A stretch of DNA of 64,000 nucleotides, from NCBI RefSeq assembly GCF_022376445.1, contig NW_025955049.1, positions 95,954 to 159,953 on the forward strand, given 5' to 3'. The stretch's first letter is position 1; each line of letters opens with the position of its first letter. Positions 33,833-45,345 of the stretch are shown in pieces. The position numbers and the translations under genes are program-made. The notes under the pieces were generated by a model that saw only the letters and a list, made by a program, of their open reading frames with translations, had not been told where the DNA came from and made no database searches. This DNA comes from Fomitopsis serialis (Eukaryota > Basidiomycota > Agaricomycetes > Polyporales > Fomitopsidaceae).

Positions 33833-36197
33833 TTATTTACAGAAGTCAGTCGCGACGTCCGTCAAAATGTTGGTGACCTGACCAACGCTGCGGACAGAGG
33901 CAAACTCTCGGGCAGCGTGGGCCCCCTCTCCTTGCACACCGAACAGAATAGTAGGAATCCCCTTTTCTGCAAGGAGAGCGCTGTCCGTCCAATACGTTCC
34001 TGCTAGAACTGTAGGTTTGTGGCCGAGGATCTGTTGTGCGTGACGCTCAAACAACCGGACGAACGGATGGCCCTCGTCAATCTCGTATGGCGCCCGGGAT
34101 TCGCCCATGCGCAGGGAGTAACGGAAATCCGGCACGGTTTCGACTAGATGGTCGAGGATCGCACGAAGTTGCCTCTCGACGACCTCAGGCGTCTCGCCCG
34201 GGACTGTCCTCCGCTCGACCGAAACCGTACAGAGAGCAGGGTATGAGGTGAGCTCTTCGCCGCCTTTGATAATGCCGGCATGCACTGTGCCGGTCCCGAC
34301 CTTCGGATGCACCGCTGAGCCTTGCACTCGGCCAGCGATCAGATCCTGGCCATACTTCTCGAGGGCGACGAGGAAGTGGCCCGCTTTCACGATCGCGTCG
34401 ACGCACAAGTCCGGACGAGAGCCGTGTCCGGCTTTCCCGAGGATGTCCACATCGGCCCACACGAAGCCTTTGTGCGAGAGCATGAGGCCGTGTTCGGTCG
34501 GTTCGCTCACCACGGCAGCATCTGCTCGCCAACCCGCAGCCAGAAGCTCGATTGTCCCGATGCTCAAATTCTCCTCGTCCGCGACCAATGCTAGGATGAT
34601 GTCCCCTCGCAATGTCTGTGTTTCGCGCGCTCGAAGGGCAGCCACCAGAGACGCGGCGATTCCGGCTTTCATATCGAACGTACCGCGCCCATGGACAGCG
34701 CCATCCCTGATTCCACCGCTCAGAGGGTCCCCGGCGTATCCGGCAAGCGTGACCGTGTCGACATGTCCGTTCAGGATCAAGGAGCGGCCTCCGCCCCTAC
34801 CCCGCGCGACGCCCACCACCGTCGGGCGCCCAGGCGTGCCTTCGAGGCGGTGCACCTCGAAGTCGTGATGCGCCAGCCAGCCGCAGAGAAAGTCGGCGAT
34901 TCCGGTCTCGCCCGCGCCCGCGCCTTCGCTGAGGTCGGGGTTGGATGAATCGATTTGGGTGAGGATCTGTGTCAGCGTCACAGGGTCGGTCGTCGTAGTG
35001 TCGAGGGGCGTGTGATAGTCCCGCGCGCCTTCGGTGGCGAGGAGAACTACGATGCTGTCCGGTTTGAGCAGATCCGAGCCGGTCTCAGCGGCGAGCCGGC
35101 GGAGCGCTGCGAGAGGGGCGGCACCGCACGGGCCTATCTCGACATGCTCTGCGCGCAGGTTCTCGACCTCCCGATGCGCTTCAATGTCGGCTACGGACAG
35201 CGCCACGTCGACGCCATCTCGGAGAATCGGCCATGCGACTGTAGAAACGGTGCCGCAGTCTAAGCCAGCCATAATGGTATGGCTTCTGAGGATCGTCTCT
35301 GGCGTATCAGCTTGTTGGCGATCGAGGAGGTTCCTCCTAAGGCACGATGCCGTGTCCGGCTCGACGGTAACGACTCTGGTTCGCGCCTCGCGGTCAGGCT
35401 GCTTGTAATGGGTCGTTACCGCTTGTCCGAGGGAGCCCACGCCGATGGGTGTGATGACGATGTCTGGAGTGCGTCTGCCAGTCACTTCGGCGACTTGGTC
35501 GTCGACTTCACGAAGAAGAGTCGAATAGCCATCGACGATCCACTACGTTCGTTGTCAGTGATCGTCTTAGTACATGACGCGCGCTTTAACGACTGACCTG
35601 ACAGATCTCTTCGTAATTGTCGAACGCTGTGTCTTGGATGAGCAGACCGCCGTCGCAGGCATTCGCCGCGGTATGAGATTGGCGAACTGCGAGATCGTAG
35701 TCTCCGCTAGCTTCGACGACGTGAGCGCCTTCCGACGCAATGGAGGCTCTTGTGGCATGGGGCATGTCGCGCGGAACATATATCGCACATTTGATCCCAA
35801 GTAGCTGAGCGACGCGAGCGACTGCACGCCCGTGGTTCCCTTCTGTCGCGGCGAAGAGCGTGAGACTGACGCCCTTGCTTCGCACTATTGCTGACAGCTC
35901 GTCCAGCGAAGGGACGGCATCTTGCTCCCATGGTAGTCCTAGATGACGCGCAACAGCTCGACAAGTGGCCCACGATGCTCCTAGAATCTTGAATGCCGGC
36001 AAACCGAAGCGGGAAGATTCGTCCTTGAGCAGAACGTGGGCGATACCGAGCTCGCGCGCAACGGAGGGAAGCGAGACAAGAGGTGTTGGCGTATATCCCG
36101 GGAGCTGTTTGTGAAAGGCGTAGATATGTGGGGAGGGTCGCACGGATGGTGGTGTGGTGTGCTGGACCGCGGCAATGCTTCTGTATACACGGGGCAT
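33833..36197 (-). CDS. Fusion: diaminopropionate ammonia-lyase-like PLP enzyme + M20 metallopeptidase
   Basis: Two exons (36197-35598, 35542-33833; 55-nt intron) give 769 residues. Residues 1-370 are a fold-type II PLP enzyme: the Schiff-base Lys is K70 in RFGLPAFKILGASWA, followed by ATEGNHGRAVA and TIMAGLDCG (289-297). This spacing is typical of 2,3-diaminopropionate ammonia-lyase (diaminopropionate to pyruvate + ammonia). The Asp of the bacterial ATDGNHG motif is Glu119 here. From about residue 400 an M20 domain follows: GHVDTV (H460, D462), GRGTFDMKAG (D490), ADEEN (E523/E524), SEPTEH (E547) and a C-terminal GEGAHAAREF (H742), so both metal sites look complete. M20 relatives deacylate amino acids such as acetylornithine. 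No targeting signal is seen. The start was chosen because it opens directly into the conserved domain; an in-frame upstream codon exists at 36284. Confidence 0.85.
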
Positions 36198-37834
36198 CGC
36201 GTGGTACACAGGGCAGGGTGCAGAATCTGCAGATGATCGTCTTGAGTGTCTCAGAGTACGTACACCGATGCGATAGTAATCCAAGACTGAGCTGGCGATG
36301 CGGAATGACTTCAGTCGCTCGAAAACGGCTGCAGCCTAATCCGGTCTGCGAGATAGAACATATGTTAGGTTCAGTATCAACAGGCAGGCGGGATGAGGGA
36401 GAGGGAAGACAATGGCGCACGGATGTCAACTAGCTCGGACGTGCAGCTGTGCTCGATGTTGCATGTGACCACCGCGAGTGTATTAAGGTATAGATGGAGA
36501 GATCCAGTCACAGGTCTATATGTACGTGCCGCAGGCGTAGAGTTGGGTAGATTATATGTTGCTACACATGACTGTAGGGTATTGAAGCCACGTGCACTCT
36601 CGATTACACAGATAGCTTTCGACGTCGGCGATACAGACGTGTCCGTCTTCACTTTGTTAGGGATCTTGGTACTGATTCACTTACCTTCGCCATGAAGTTC
36701 AATGGGCGGGTCTCTATCTCAGATTCTCATGGCCACATTATCGTAACCCAATCATGAGCTTAGGACAAGTAACGATAACTGAGAGGGTTTTTACGATAAT
36801 CGTAGACATAGCTGGAGAGCAGACCAAATAATATGGTGATGCGACTCTGTCGTGGTATCGTCGTGGTATCGTCGTGATCTTATTACATAGAATCTATCGT
36901 AGCAAGCTGCAACACCACCACGAAACATACAGCAACCTGTGTCACGTGCACGAATTGAACGGTAGATCTGGAATCTGGAATCTATGCCGCCGCCGGGGCC
37001 ACAATCGAGATCTCTCCGGTGGCTGTCCTCAGTAGCCGAGGCCAAGCCGAGTTGCAGAACACCCACCTACTGACACGCCTCATGCGAAACTGTTCTCAGA
37101 TTCTGACTGTTGTTTCTATCTCGCTACGTGGTGGACCAAATAGTCATGCCGGTCCTCAAGTTGCCAGCTGTCAAAGGAATTCAGAGCTGAGAGCACGTCA
37201 CCTTCACCGGGCCTTCACGAATGTCGAGCCTGAGTCCGACGCCTCGCATCATTGTTTCCAACACCGAGCACTGCCTGTGCTTGTCTTCTGCAGGACAGCT
37301 CGCTGATACGCCCTTCCTTAGCTTGAATCACTTGTCGAACTGATCAAGGACTCGGAGCTAACACTACTGGTTGCGGACGGGCCGACACTGCCGTATGTGT
37401 TTACACACTCTGAGCTTCATATTCACAGTAGCTTTGATACAGGACAAGTGCATCGCTAACAGGAAGCATTGGATGAGCAAGGCGTCCCGGTCAGTGACGG
37501 TCAACCTCTGCATCAGACGGCTCGAGCGCCAACAGTGATCGTGTCTCATTGTTCAGAACTGGCGCGCAGGGATGATATTGGACGTACTATTGCTATGCGT
37601 CCTTTGTGTTTTGATCGTGAGCGTCATCCGCTCACCGTGCCACTGGCTGATAGGCCCATGATCGTCATGAATAAGAAACTCAAGCTCATCTGCACTTGAC
37701 ATCTACTTCGCCCCCTTGCTTTGTTCGTCGAGGCCCTTTCTTCCGCCCTCTTTTCCTGATCTCACTTTTTGCTACTTCTCTTATCCTATCTCTATTTTAT
37801 TTCAGTCTCATTCCCATAATTTTCCATTACCGAT
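36198..37834. other. Intergenic region, includes MFS copy 1 promoter
   Basis: No gene recognised. A TCGTGGTATCG unit is repeated about three times near 36850-36880. From about 37430 to 37834 the sequence is clearly similar to 42670-43081 upstream of the second MFS gene, so the promoter was included in the duplication. Where copy 2 has TATAAAGG, copy 1 has AATAAGAA. Confidence 0.55.
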
Positions 37835-40053
37835 ATGACCACGGGCACGCATGATAACTCCCTTGTATCACTACCTGACGCGAAGGAGTCCAAGCTAGCC
37901 CTGGCTTCGAAGGCAGTCGATCAGGAAAGACAGCCTCTAGACGCACGCTTCTGGCTCGTCTTTCTTGGTATTGGGATAGCCACAATGATTACTGCTCTTG
38001 AGCTGGTGCGTTCGCTTCTCCCACTCGATTCGGTGATCACCACACCGCTCACTGATACTCGAACAGTCTGCGGTCTCTGTTGCACTCCCAACCATTACCC
38101 AGGATCTGCATGGCTCATCGTTCATATGGGTCGGCTCGGCGTATACACTGGCAGGGACGGCTTTCATTCCCCTCAGCGGAGGTCTCTCCCAGGTGTGTTC
38201 ATCCATGAAGTCAAACGATAGCCGCGCCAACAGTACTTACGCATTCCCACAGATCTTCGGAAGACGCATTGTGATCCTGTCATCTCTGGCGATCATGGCT
38301 CTAGGCAGTGCCCTCTGTGGGTCTGCGAAGAACATGACCCATATGATTGCAGGACGAAGTACGTTCTGTACTCGTAGATCCTCATCCTGTGCACTGATAA
38401 AAATCGCACGACAGCGGTCCAGGGGCTCGGTGGTGGAGGAATCTCCGCTACGACTGCCATCATCATCTCCGACCTCGTGCCCCTCAGTGAACGTGGTATT
38501 TACAACGGTTTGATTGGGATGTAAGTCTTACCCCTGGCGATGATGGATGAATCATTCATTGTGTCCCATTCCAGTGCTTGGGCGATGGCCAGTGGGATCG
38601 GACCCATTGTTGGCGGCGCCCTTGCTCAGAAGGGTCAGTGGAGGTGGCTCTTCTGTAAGTAAAGTTCACGCTCGCGAGAGGAAACGCACTCATACCAGTG
38701 GTGCACAGATCTCAACATCCCGATATGCGGGGTAGCTGGCGCCATCATGATCCTCTTCTTGCGTGTCCGGGCACCGCCAGGGACCCTGAAGGAGAAGGTA
38801 CGCAGGATCGACTGGCTGTAAGTGTAATCTTCCATGTAGTATCATTGCATACTTACGCCGAGTTCAACTCGAAGTGGGACATTCCTTGTCATTGCCGCGA
38901 CTACTGCCTGCGTCATCGGACTCACCTGGAGCGGCGTCCAATATTCCTGGAGCTCGGCGCCGGTGCTAGCGCCTCTTATAATCGGTCTCGTAGGTATGGT
39001 GGTATTCATTATGTACGAGTGTATTTTCCCGGAACATCCACTGGTACGCATCACTCTGACCAGCGTCCATGCGTCCTAAGCTTATCTATTGATAGGTGCC
39101 CTCTGCATTACTGTCCACGATCACGGGAATCAGCGGTTACATGCAGACGTTCCTCATGCCAGTAGTAATGATCGGAGTCATCTGTGAGGATTCCCGCTGT
39201 TCTGGCGTGCACAACGCACACTAATCGATTGTTACAGATTACATTCCCGTCTACCTACAAGCATGCAAAGGCGCCTCTGCAATCGGTTCTGGCGTAGATG
39301 CGCTGTCTTTCTCGTTGGTCATCGCGCCCATAGGTCTTCTCGGAGGCGCGTTCGTCAATCGCACAGGCGGCTATCGGGTACCATTATGGACGGCCTGGAT
39401 CATCTTGATGGTCGGCACGGGACTACTCATCACTTTGGATGCGGACACGCCCCTCGGGCATACCATCGGGTTTCTCGTACCGTGTGCGCTTGGCTGTGGA
39501 CTGCTGGCGTTTTCGACGTACTTCCCTGTACTTGCGCCGCGTGAGTCGTCTCTTCGGACCGTCTCCGCAGTCTCCTGACACGACGTACTGCTAGTCCACG
39601 TCTCCCAGAACGGCCTCGCCATTGCGTTCTTCATGTTCCTGCGTAACTTTGCTATGGTACGTGACTGCACTCCTCGTCGAGATAATTTCCATCACTGACA
39701 GGTGGTCGAAGGTCTGGGGAGTCACGATCGGCGGAACTGTCCTTCAGAACGAGCTTCAAAGACACTTACCGCCCACCTTCATCGCCCAGTTCCCGGAAGG
39801 GACAGTCGTTGCGTATGCCACGATCCCTGCCATAGCAAGTCTCCCGGAACCACTACGTACAGAGGTCCGGGAAGCCTTCGCAGCCAGCCTTAAGGTCGTC
39901 TGGGAAGTCCTCCTAGCCGTCGGTGGTCTCGGGTTTGTCTCGAGCCTTTTCATGAAAGCGGTTCCTCTACACACCGCCGTGGATGATCAATGGGGCTTGC
40001 AACAGCAGCCAGAGAGTGATAACAGCATAAGTACTACTACAACGGCAGTATAG
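37835..40053 (+). CDS. MFS transporter, DHA2-like drug:H+ antiporter type, copy 1
   Basis: Integral plasma- or vacuolar-membrane proton antiporter, probably with 14 helices. About ten exons splice to a continuous protein. It runs through a cytosolic N-terminus, VSVALPTITQDL, WVGSAYTLAGTAFIPLSGG and the loop motif LSQIFGRR. Then come VQGLGGGGISATTAIIISDL, ASGIGPIVGGAL (antiporter motif), WSGVQYSW, YYIPVYLQACKGASAIGSGV, GGAFVNRTGGY and VWGVTIGGTVLQNELQ, ending NSISTTTTAV. The penultimate intron uses the acceptor at GAAG/GTCTGG (about 39711); with it the frame is intact. Substrates are unknown; the subfamily contains mycotoxin and azole exporters. It is paralogous to the gene at 43082, about 3 kb downstream, in the same orientation. 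Confidence 0.88.
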
Positions 40054-41482
40054 CTCTTGATGCGTTTATGATAATAGTAAGGCGACATGTAGCAACATCA
40101 TGCTTTTTTGTGCATAGTGATCCTACGTACAGGCAGAAAAACGGACGTTGACATTATGTATCAAATTGCATTACTGTATTAGCCACATCAGCCAATTCAA
40201 AGATTTACCCCATCTGTTCCGGTGTCTCGAACGCGTTCGCGCATGACACTTACGGCCAATGCAAACTGAGTGCACCGCTTACATTCGGAATCCAGCTCGT
40301 CGCGAACGACGCGTCCCCTCCGGGCGCGCGGGCCTTTGCTCACTGTTCTCGCGAGTGTACACGGGAGAGCTCGCCGTCCTGGAACGGCTCGCATCCTTCA
40401 AGTCGGCTTGCGAGTGGGGCAGGGCGGGCAACTGACGCATCGCCGCGGGCTTCCGCTGCCCGCTCCTGGAGCAGTCATGTTGTCTGGATATCGACGACAA
40501 GATAGCTATTAGAAGAGCCACGCTACGCGGTCATGCATCTGATCTTGCCGTGGATCGTCCGGGCAATGCAGTGTCGAGACGGCGATGTCTTCCCGTCGGT
40601 ACTTACCTCAATTCACATAAGTCGTCCAGACGGCGTACCGCTCGAAGGACTGAGGCTGAGCATAGTGGGCGATGTCTCATCGTGGCCGCGTAGGTGGGCT
40701 GTGCACGCTAGGACTGACAAGACCGCCGTGTGGAAGACTGAAGCACCCGGCCACACGCACAGCTTGCGACTCAGGGTGGCGATCCCGACCTGCCATGAGC
40801 ATCGGTTCTGGCAGCGCGCTCTCAATGCATCAGAGACCCGCCCGAAGAGGTTATCCCGAAAGACACGGACCCGTCGTGGGTAGAGGCCATGCCAGTGCGG
40901 GTGGCAGTCACGACGTGCTGATCCTAGATCGCTTCTGGCGGACTCGACGCGCCGCCCACGACGATATGACGACGTTCATTATCGGCGCAGAATCAACGCA
41001 GTACAAAGCCGAGCCTTCAACTACGGACTCTCGTACTTCTGCTGCCAGTTCAGTGGCGGCATGTGCATCCCGGCACTGTCTGTGTGAATCGTTGTGGTTA
41101 ACGGAAGAAGAAATTAGAATTCATACATCGCGACTCCACGTACATACATTGTGTTGTTCCCTCCGTGGACGAGTCCATGCTTCTCTCCAGTGACAGACGT
41201 GTCGGAGTTCGAGATCATCATGATGTACTACTTATCATAAGGTGGCACTGTAGTATGCATGATTTAGTATATTTACGTATCACATGATGGCGAGGCTACC
41301 AGCAGCTTTGTGTGGGATTGTGTGTGATTTTTAGTGTCGTAAGTCCTCCGTTGGTGAGGTTTAAAGCTCGGGAATAAAAAGGACTAGGAACTTACATCAT
41401 AAGTATGGCGAAGGCAGATTACGATCTGTGCGACGCACGTGATGGAGGAGTGTCGCCGAGAACGTTCGATCGACTGGGAGGG
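40054..41482. other. Intergenic region holding duplicated segment X copy 2
   Basis: Between the MFS copies. 40.05-40.35 kb is AT-rich and probably the 3' flank of copy 1. The rest is segment X copy 2. A minus-strand frame near 40.2-40.35 contains CKRCTQFA, vaguely like half a Zn2Cys6 motif, but it has no partner cysteines. Confidence 0.4.
40350..41410. repeat. Duplicated segment X, copy 2
   Basis: Same ordered blocks as 30060-31138, e.g. CCCGAAAGACACGGACCCGT, GCGCCGCCCACGACGATATG, GGCGAGGCTACCAGC and GGCGAAGGCAG. The copies are diverged by many substitutions and indels, implying an old duplication. Confidence 0.55.
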
Positions 41483-42139
41483 GCGTTGCGCGCAACGCGC
41501 AACGTGCAACAGTCACTTAGTCACGCTGTGACATGCACCCACTGCGGGTAAGTAACCTACTTATGTTGCCTACGAACTAGTCCCGCCTCCGTGTGGCTAT
41601 GACATTGGAAATGAAAATAAAGCTTCGGTTACAAACTGAGGAATAGGATGGTACTCTTAAATACAACAGGCTACTGTGAATGTGTCTTGTGTGTAGCCTG
41701 TCGGTGACAGATGACTTGCCAAATAAGGACATGCGACGAGGCGCTGTGGCCACGTCCCCATACAGTCCACTTGTGGTGAGCCTGTTCAGTTTGAAGATAT
41801 TCAGTGGTTGGAATGTGTGCTATTTCCTACGCAATGCATGGCGTTTTCTCGGCCAAGTTGCAATCGCGGCCACCGAGCGAATCGCGATGCATTGCCCGAG
41901 AAATTACATAAGCGACATGTGGCGCGTTGAGTCACAGTGCGAACCACTCCCAGCTCTGCAGACTGAGGTCGTATTAGCTCTTATTCTAGGCCTGTATATA
42001 TCTAGCTGGAGCGAAGTGCGAAGTGGTCTGGTGTTATTTTTGCCAATATGTATACACCAACTGTCCCGTAACCCCTTGTCCCGCCCGACGAGGCAAGCCA
42101 CACCGTGACTTGCGTGACGTTGCGCGTTGCGCGCAACGC
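41483..42139. mobile_element. ~657 bp element with inverted terminal repeats
   Basis: Both ends carry the perfect palindrome GCGTTGCGCGCAACGC (41483-41498 and 42124-42139). The inverted arms extend inward: left ...GCAACGTGCAACAGTCACTTAGTCACG (to about 41526), right CGTGACTTGCGTGACG (from 42104). The interior has no coding sense. The size and structure suit a non-autonomous MITE. No target-site duplication was verified, because the palindromic ends blur the borders. Confidence 0.6.
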
Positions 42140-43081
42140 GTTGCACGCAACGGCTCTCCCCGTGGATCGGACTTTCTGGTGTCGCCACCTGTCGCCACAA
42201 GCCTTCAGCGCTTCAGCACGCTCGGCGGCGCTCGCTCGGATCCAACATTGACCTCTCATCACTACAAGAAATGAGGACGCCGAGAAAGGTGAGAATTCCA
42301 CTCTGTCTCTTAGATATTAACAACACGATGACATCGAACTTCATGCAGGGTTGTCGGATGGCCTTCGCGATCGGAGCGACGTTCGCCGACAGCTTAGCTT
42401 CAGCCTCTGCACTGCAGACGTCTGCATAACCATAGTCAATGTGTCGCGCCCAATGAAGGTGGCCGCTCATACGCACCCGAAGTGCATGTAAAAACCTGAA
42501 GTACTCACGTGCGTAATCTTTGCTCGGACAACTTGAATGCTGCACAACTAGATGGCATACAGTTACAGACAACAGTCTGCAAGCGAGCCATGCACGCGTG
42601 GATAAATGTGGTCTCGTTGAGGGCGTCAGTGACACGGCTCATGAAAACTGCACTCTGAACCTTCCATTCACTGTACCAAGTTCGATACAGGACATGTGCA
42701 TCGCTGACAGAAAGCGTTGGACGAGCAACACAACTGCCCTGGTGACGATCAACCTCTGTATTGAACGGCTCCAGCGCCCATACTGATTGCGGCTCATTGC
42801 TCAGAATGGGCGTGCAGGGATGACATTGGGCGTGCTATTGCTATGCGTCCTTGCGTTTTGATCATGAGCGTCACCCGCCCGCCGCACCACTCGATATGAT
42901 AGGCCCATAACCGTCATGTATAAAGGAGCTCACAAGCTTGTCTGCATTCGATATCTACTCCTCCTGCCTGCTTCGTGCGAGGGCTTTTCTTACGCACTCT
43001 TTTCCTGATCTCACTTACGGCCACTTTTCTTATCCTACTTCTATTTTATTTCAGTGTCATTCATACCTAGCCATTGTCGAG
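42140..43081. other. Intergenic region with MFS copy 2 promoter
   Basis: No gene recognised. 42670-43081 is the duplicated promoter also seen before MFS copy 1. A TATAAAGG box lies at 42919-42926, about 160 bases before the ATG. Confidence 0.55.
42919..42926 (+). promoter_or_regulatory. Possible TATA box of MFS copy 2
   Basis: TATAAAGG, about 156 bases upstream of the start codon, in sequence shared with the MFS copy 1 promoter. The corresponding copy 1 position has lost the consensus. Confidence 0.35.
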
Positions 43082-43479
43082 ATGACCACGAACACACGCG
43101 ATGTTTACCTTGTGTCACTTCCTGACGCGACAGAGTCCAAGCTGCCCCTTGCTGCGAAGGTAGTCGATCAGGAAAAACAGCCGCGAGACGCACGCTTCTG
43201 GCTCGTCTTTCTTGGTGTTGGGATTACTCGTATACTAAAGCAGATCCGGTGAATTCGTTTGCACCTGTTTGGACCAGCGCTTCTGTCTACGTCTGTGGCT
43301 GAGTAAAACTCGATGTGGCCGATGCGCCGTATATGCCTCGTTATGCCTCGATGCGCCATTAGTCGTTACCAAGCTGCAGTAATCTATGTCTTTTTTCTGT
43401 GTTTTATGTAGACCATCGCTACCAATTGACTGTAAGTCTGCGGAAGCGCGACGCATCCCGACCGCCTTCCCGAATACAG

Positions 43480-44537
43480 CAACTGGCTATTGCCTCATTG
43501 AGCTGCTTTGTAACACTACCGCCCTCCGACTCGGTTCCAATCAAGTCGTTGTCCCCGCCCGCTCAGCGCATGGCTACATGCAGTGTTGCACGACGCCCTT
43601 CCCCTCTCTGTGTCTGTACCTCCTGTGTCATGCATTCTGTGCCTCTACCCCTGTCTTCGTTATTGTCTCCCAAAATGGTAAGGCTGCCTGTTGTCTTTGT
43701 GTCGATCAGATCTAACGTCTTATTGTTATGCGTTCCACTGCTGTATTTCTGCCCGTTGCCTGCCCGCCGTTTTTGACGTGCTGTCCCGCAACTCCCGCGA
43801 TGACCAAACCTTCTTCTCTTCGGCTTTGTATCCCTCACCGACGGCCGTCGTTCATCACTTGAAGCGCTAACCGCCAACGCGGTACTTCGACGTTCCACAA
43901 CTTGAACTACTACGCCACCTTGATCGAATGCTCGAACGGCAGCGACATTCCGGCTGAGCTGCGCGTGTACAGCCCTCCAAACGACACTGTCTTAGCTGAC
44001 AATACTATTGCTTACGTCATCGCGCGTGCCTACTGTCCTTCTGCCGGCATGGCTTTGCTTGATGCTATCCAGCTCACACCTTTCTACGGCGATCCATCTC
44101 TCGGGGACGAATATGATCAGAGTGTTCTGTCCTTCCCGCCCACCATCATCGGCATCGGAACGGTTGCGTCTGCGTATGATATGCTTGCAGACGGCCAATC
44201 AAAGTCATTCCCTGTTATCGCCCATGAGCGCGTGCGTGACGAAAGTAAAACATCTAATATTCAGTAAGTGTAATTACAACACTGTCTTCGCGCTTTCATT
44301 AAATCTCCCACTTACTAGGTGCATATACGACGCTTCGCCGCGATGGGCTACCGTTCCTGCTCCTGCCCCCAATTCTACCGTATCTTTCCACGGCCGATGC
44401 TCGCGCGTGCGTTCAGATGGCGTGTTGGGTGTCGACCTTGAGCTCATTTCTTTCAACTTCGGCCCCTCTCCTGTCGCTATCGGAGGTGGAACTCTACCCG
44501 GAGGCAGTCGATCATCGACTGCTAACACTCCTTGAGC
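43480..44537 (+). CDS. Unknown protein carried in the Helitron-like insertion
   Basis: The main exon (to about 44262) encodes LNYYATLIECSNGSDIPAEL and DNTIAYVIARAYCPSAGMAL, then FPPTIIGIGTVASAYDMLAD. It joins over a 56-nt intron to CIYDASPRWATVPAPAPNST and ends GGSRSSTANTP. The 5' exon is uncertain; there is no good ATG close to the conserved part, so the protein may be truncated at its start. Similar proteins recur in many copies in Agaricomycete genomes, to my recollection next to helicase genes. Function unknown. It may be the DNA-binding or accessory protein of these elements. Confidence 0.45.
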
Positions 44538-44599
44538 TCGCCCACATGGTTGATGCTATCGGTGACGCCGTGACGGTGAAGGTCCAGAAGTCTCTCTGC

Positions 44600-45345
44600 A
44601 CCTCCTGCAACATGTATCCGACGACCAGCAGCTGATTGACTTCGTCTTCCCGACACATGTACTCGCCAATCCCATCGCCTGTCTAAAATGTTCGATGCTT
44701 GCTCCCACCAATAGGCAGATCGGCCGTTACAACAGCATTGTTCTCGACCAGATTGATGAGACAAGCAGGACATACCTTGCGGCCGACTCTCTGAAGGAGG
44801 CAGACGACGGCGGCATCGACTCCCCCGACAGCATATTTGACTACGTCGCCCGCCAGAATCCTGCAGGTTTTCCTCCCCACTCGTTGACCGTGAAGGTTAA
44901 CGCCGTCTAACGCTTGCTGCGTAATTTCTCCCTCGACCGTGGCTTGGTCAAGAACGTTCGCGTTGTTGTCATTGCGGTCGGCCCCCGTCTCGTCACAGTC
45001 CGCATTCTACGGGGTATTGCAGGTGTCAGTGTCATCGATGAACTTGAAGAAGACGTCCTCATACCTCGGATCACATTCTCTACCACCCTTTCCTCGGGCC
45101 ATACACTCCTCCGTCGTCAGTTTCCTCTTGCGCGGCCGCCGGCATATGCAATGACATTCAATAGCTACTTACCAAGGGCTAACTCTTGACGCAGTGGGAG
45201 TAGACCTTACGAGACACGTGTTTTCACATGGACAGCTGTACACCGCCCTTTCGCGCATATGTCACTGTGACTACGCAAGAATTTTGCTCAAACACGACGA
45301 ATCCACTACTATCAATGTCACCTATGACGAACTTCTACTATGATG
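44600..45345 (+). pseudogene. Pif1-type helicase C-terminal remnant (Helitron)
   Basis: Frames read FVFPTHVLANPIAC, LAPTNRQIGRYNSIVLDQID, ADSLKEADDGGIDSP, PPHSLTVKVNAV, then a stop, then LLRNFSLDRGLVKNVRVVV, TLLRRQFPLA, a frameshift, and GVDLTRHVFSHGQLYTALSR. The last motif is helicase motif VI of the Pif1 superfamily. At least one stop (44908) and one frameshift (about 45175) inactivate it, and the ATPase motifs I-III are missing. Confidence 0.75.

Noticed and set aside
39700..39715. Apparent frameshift in MFS copy 1
   Set aside because: Choosing the acceptor at GAAG/GTCTGG instead of ACAG/GTGG gives VWGVTIGGTVLQ in frame, and the same choice works in copy 2.
40200..40400. Half of a Zn2Cys6 transcription-factor motif (CKRCTQFA, minus strand)
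   Set aside because: The four other cysteines and the following basic linker are missing.
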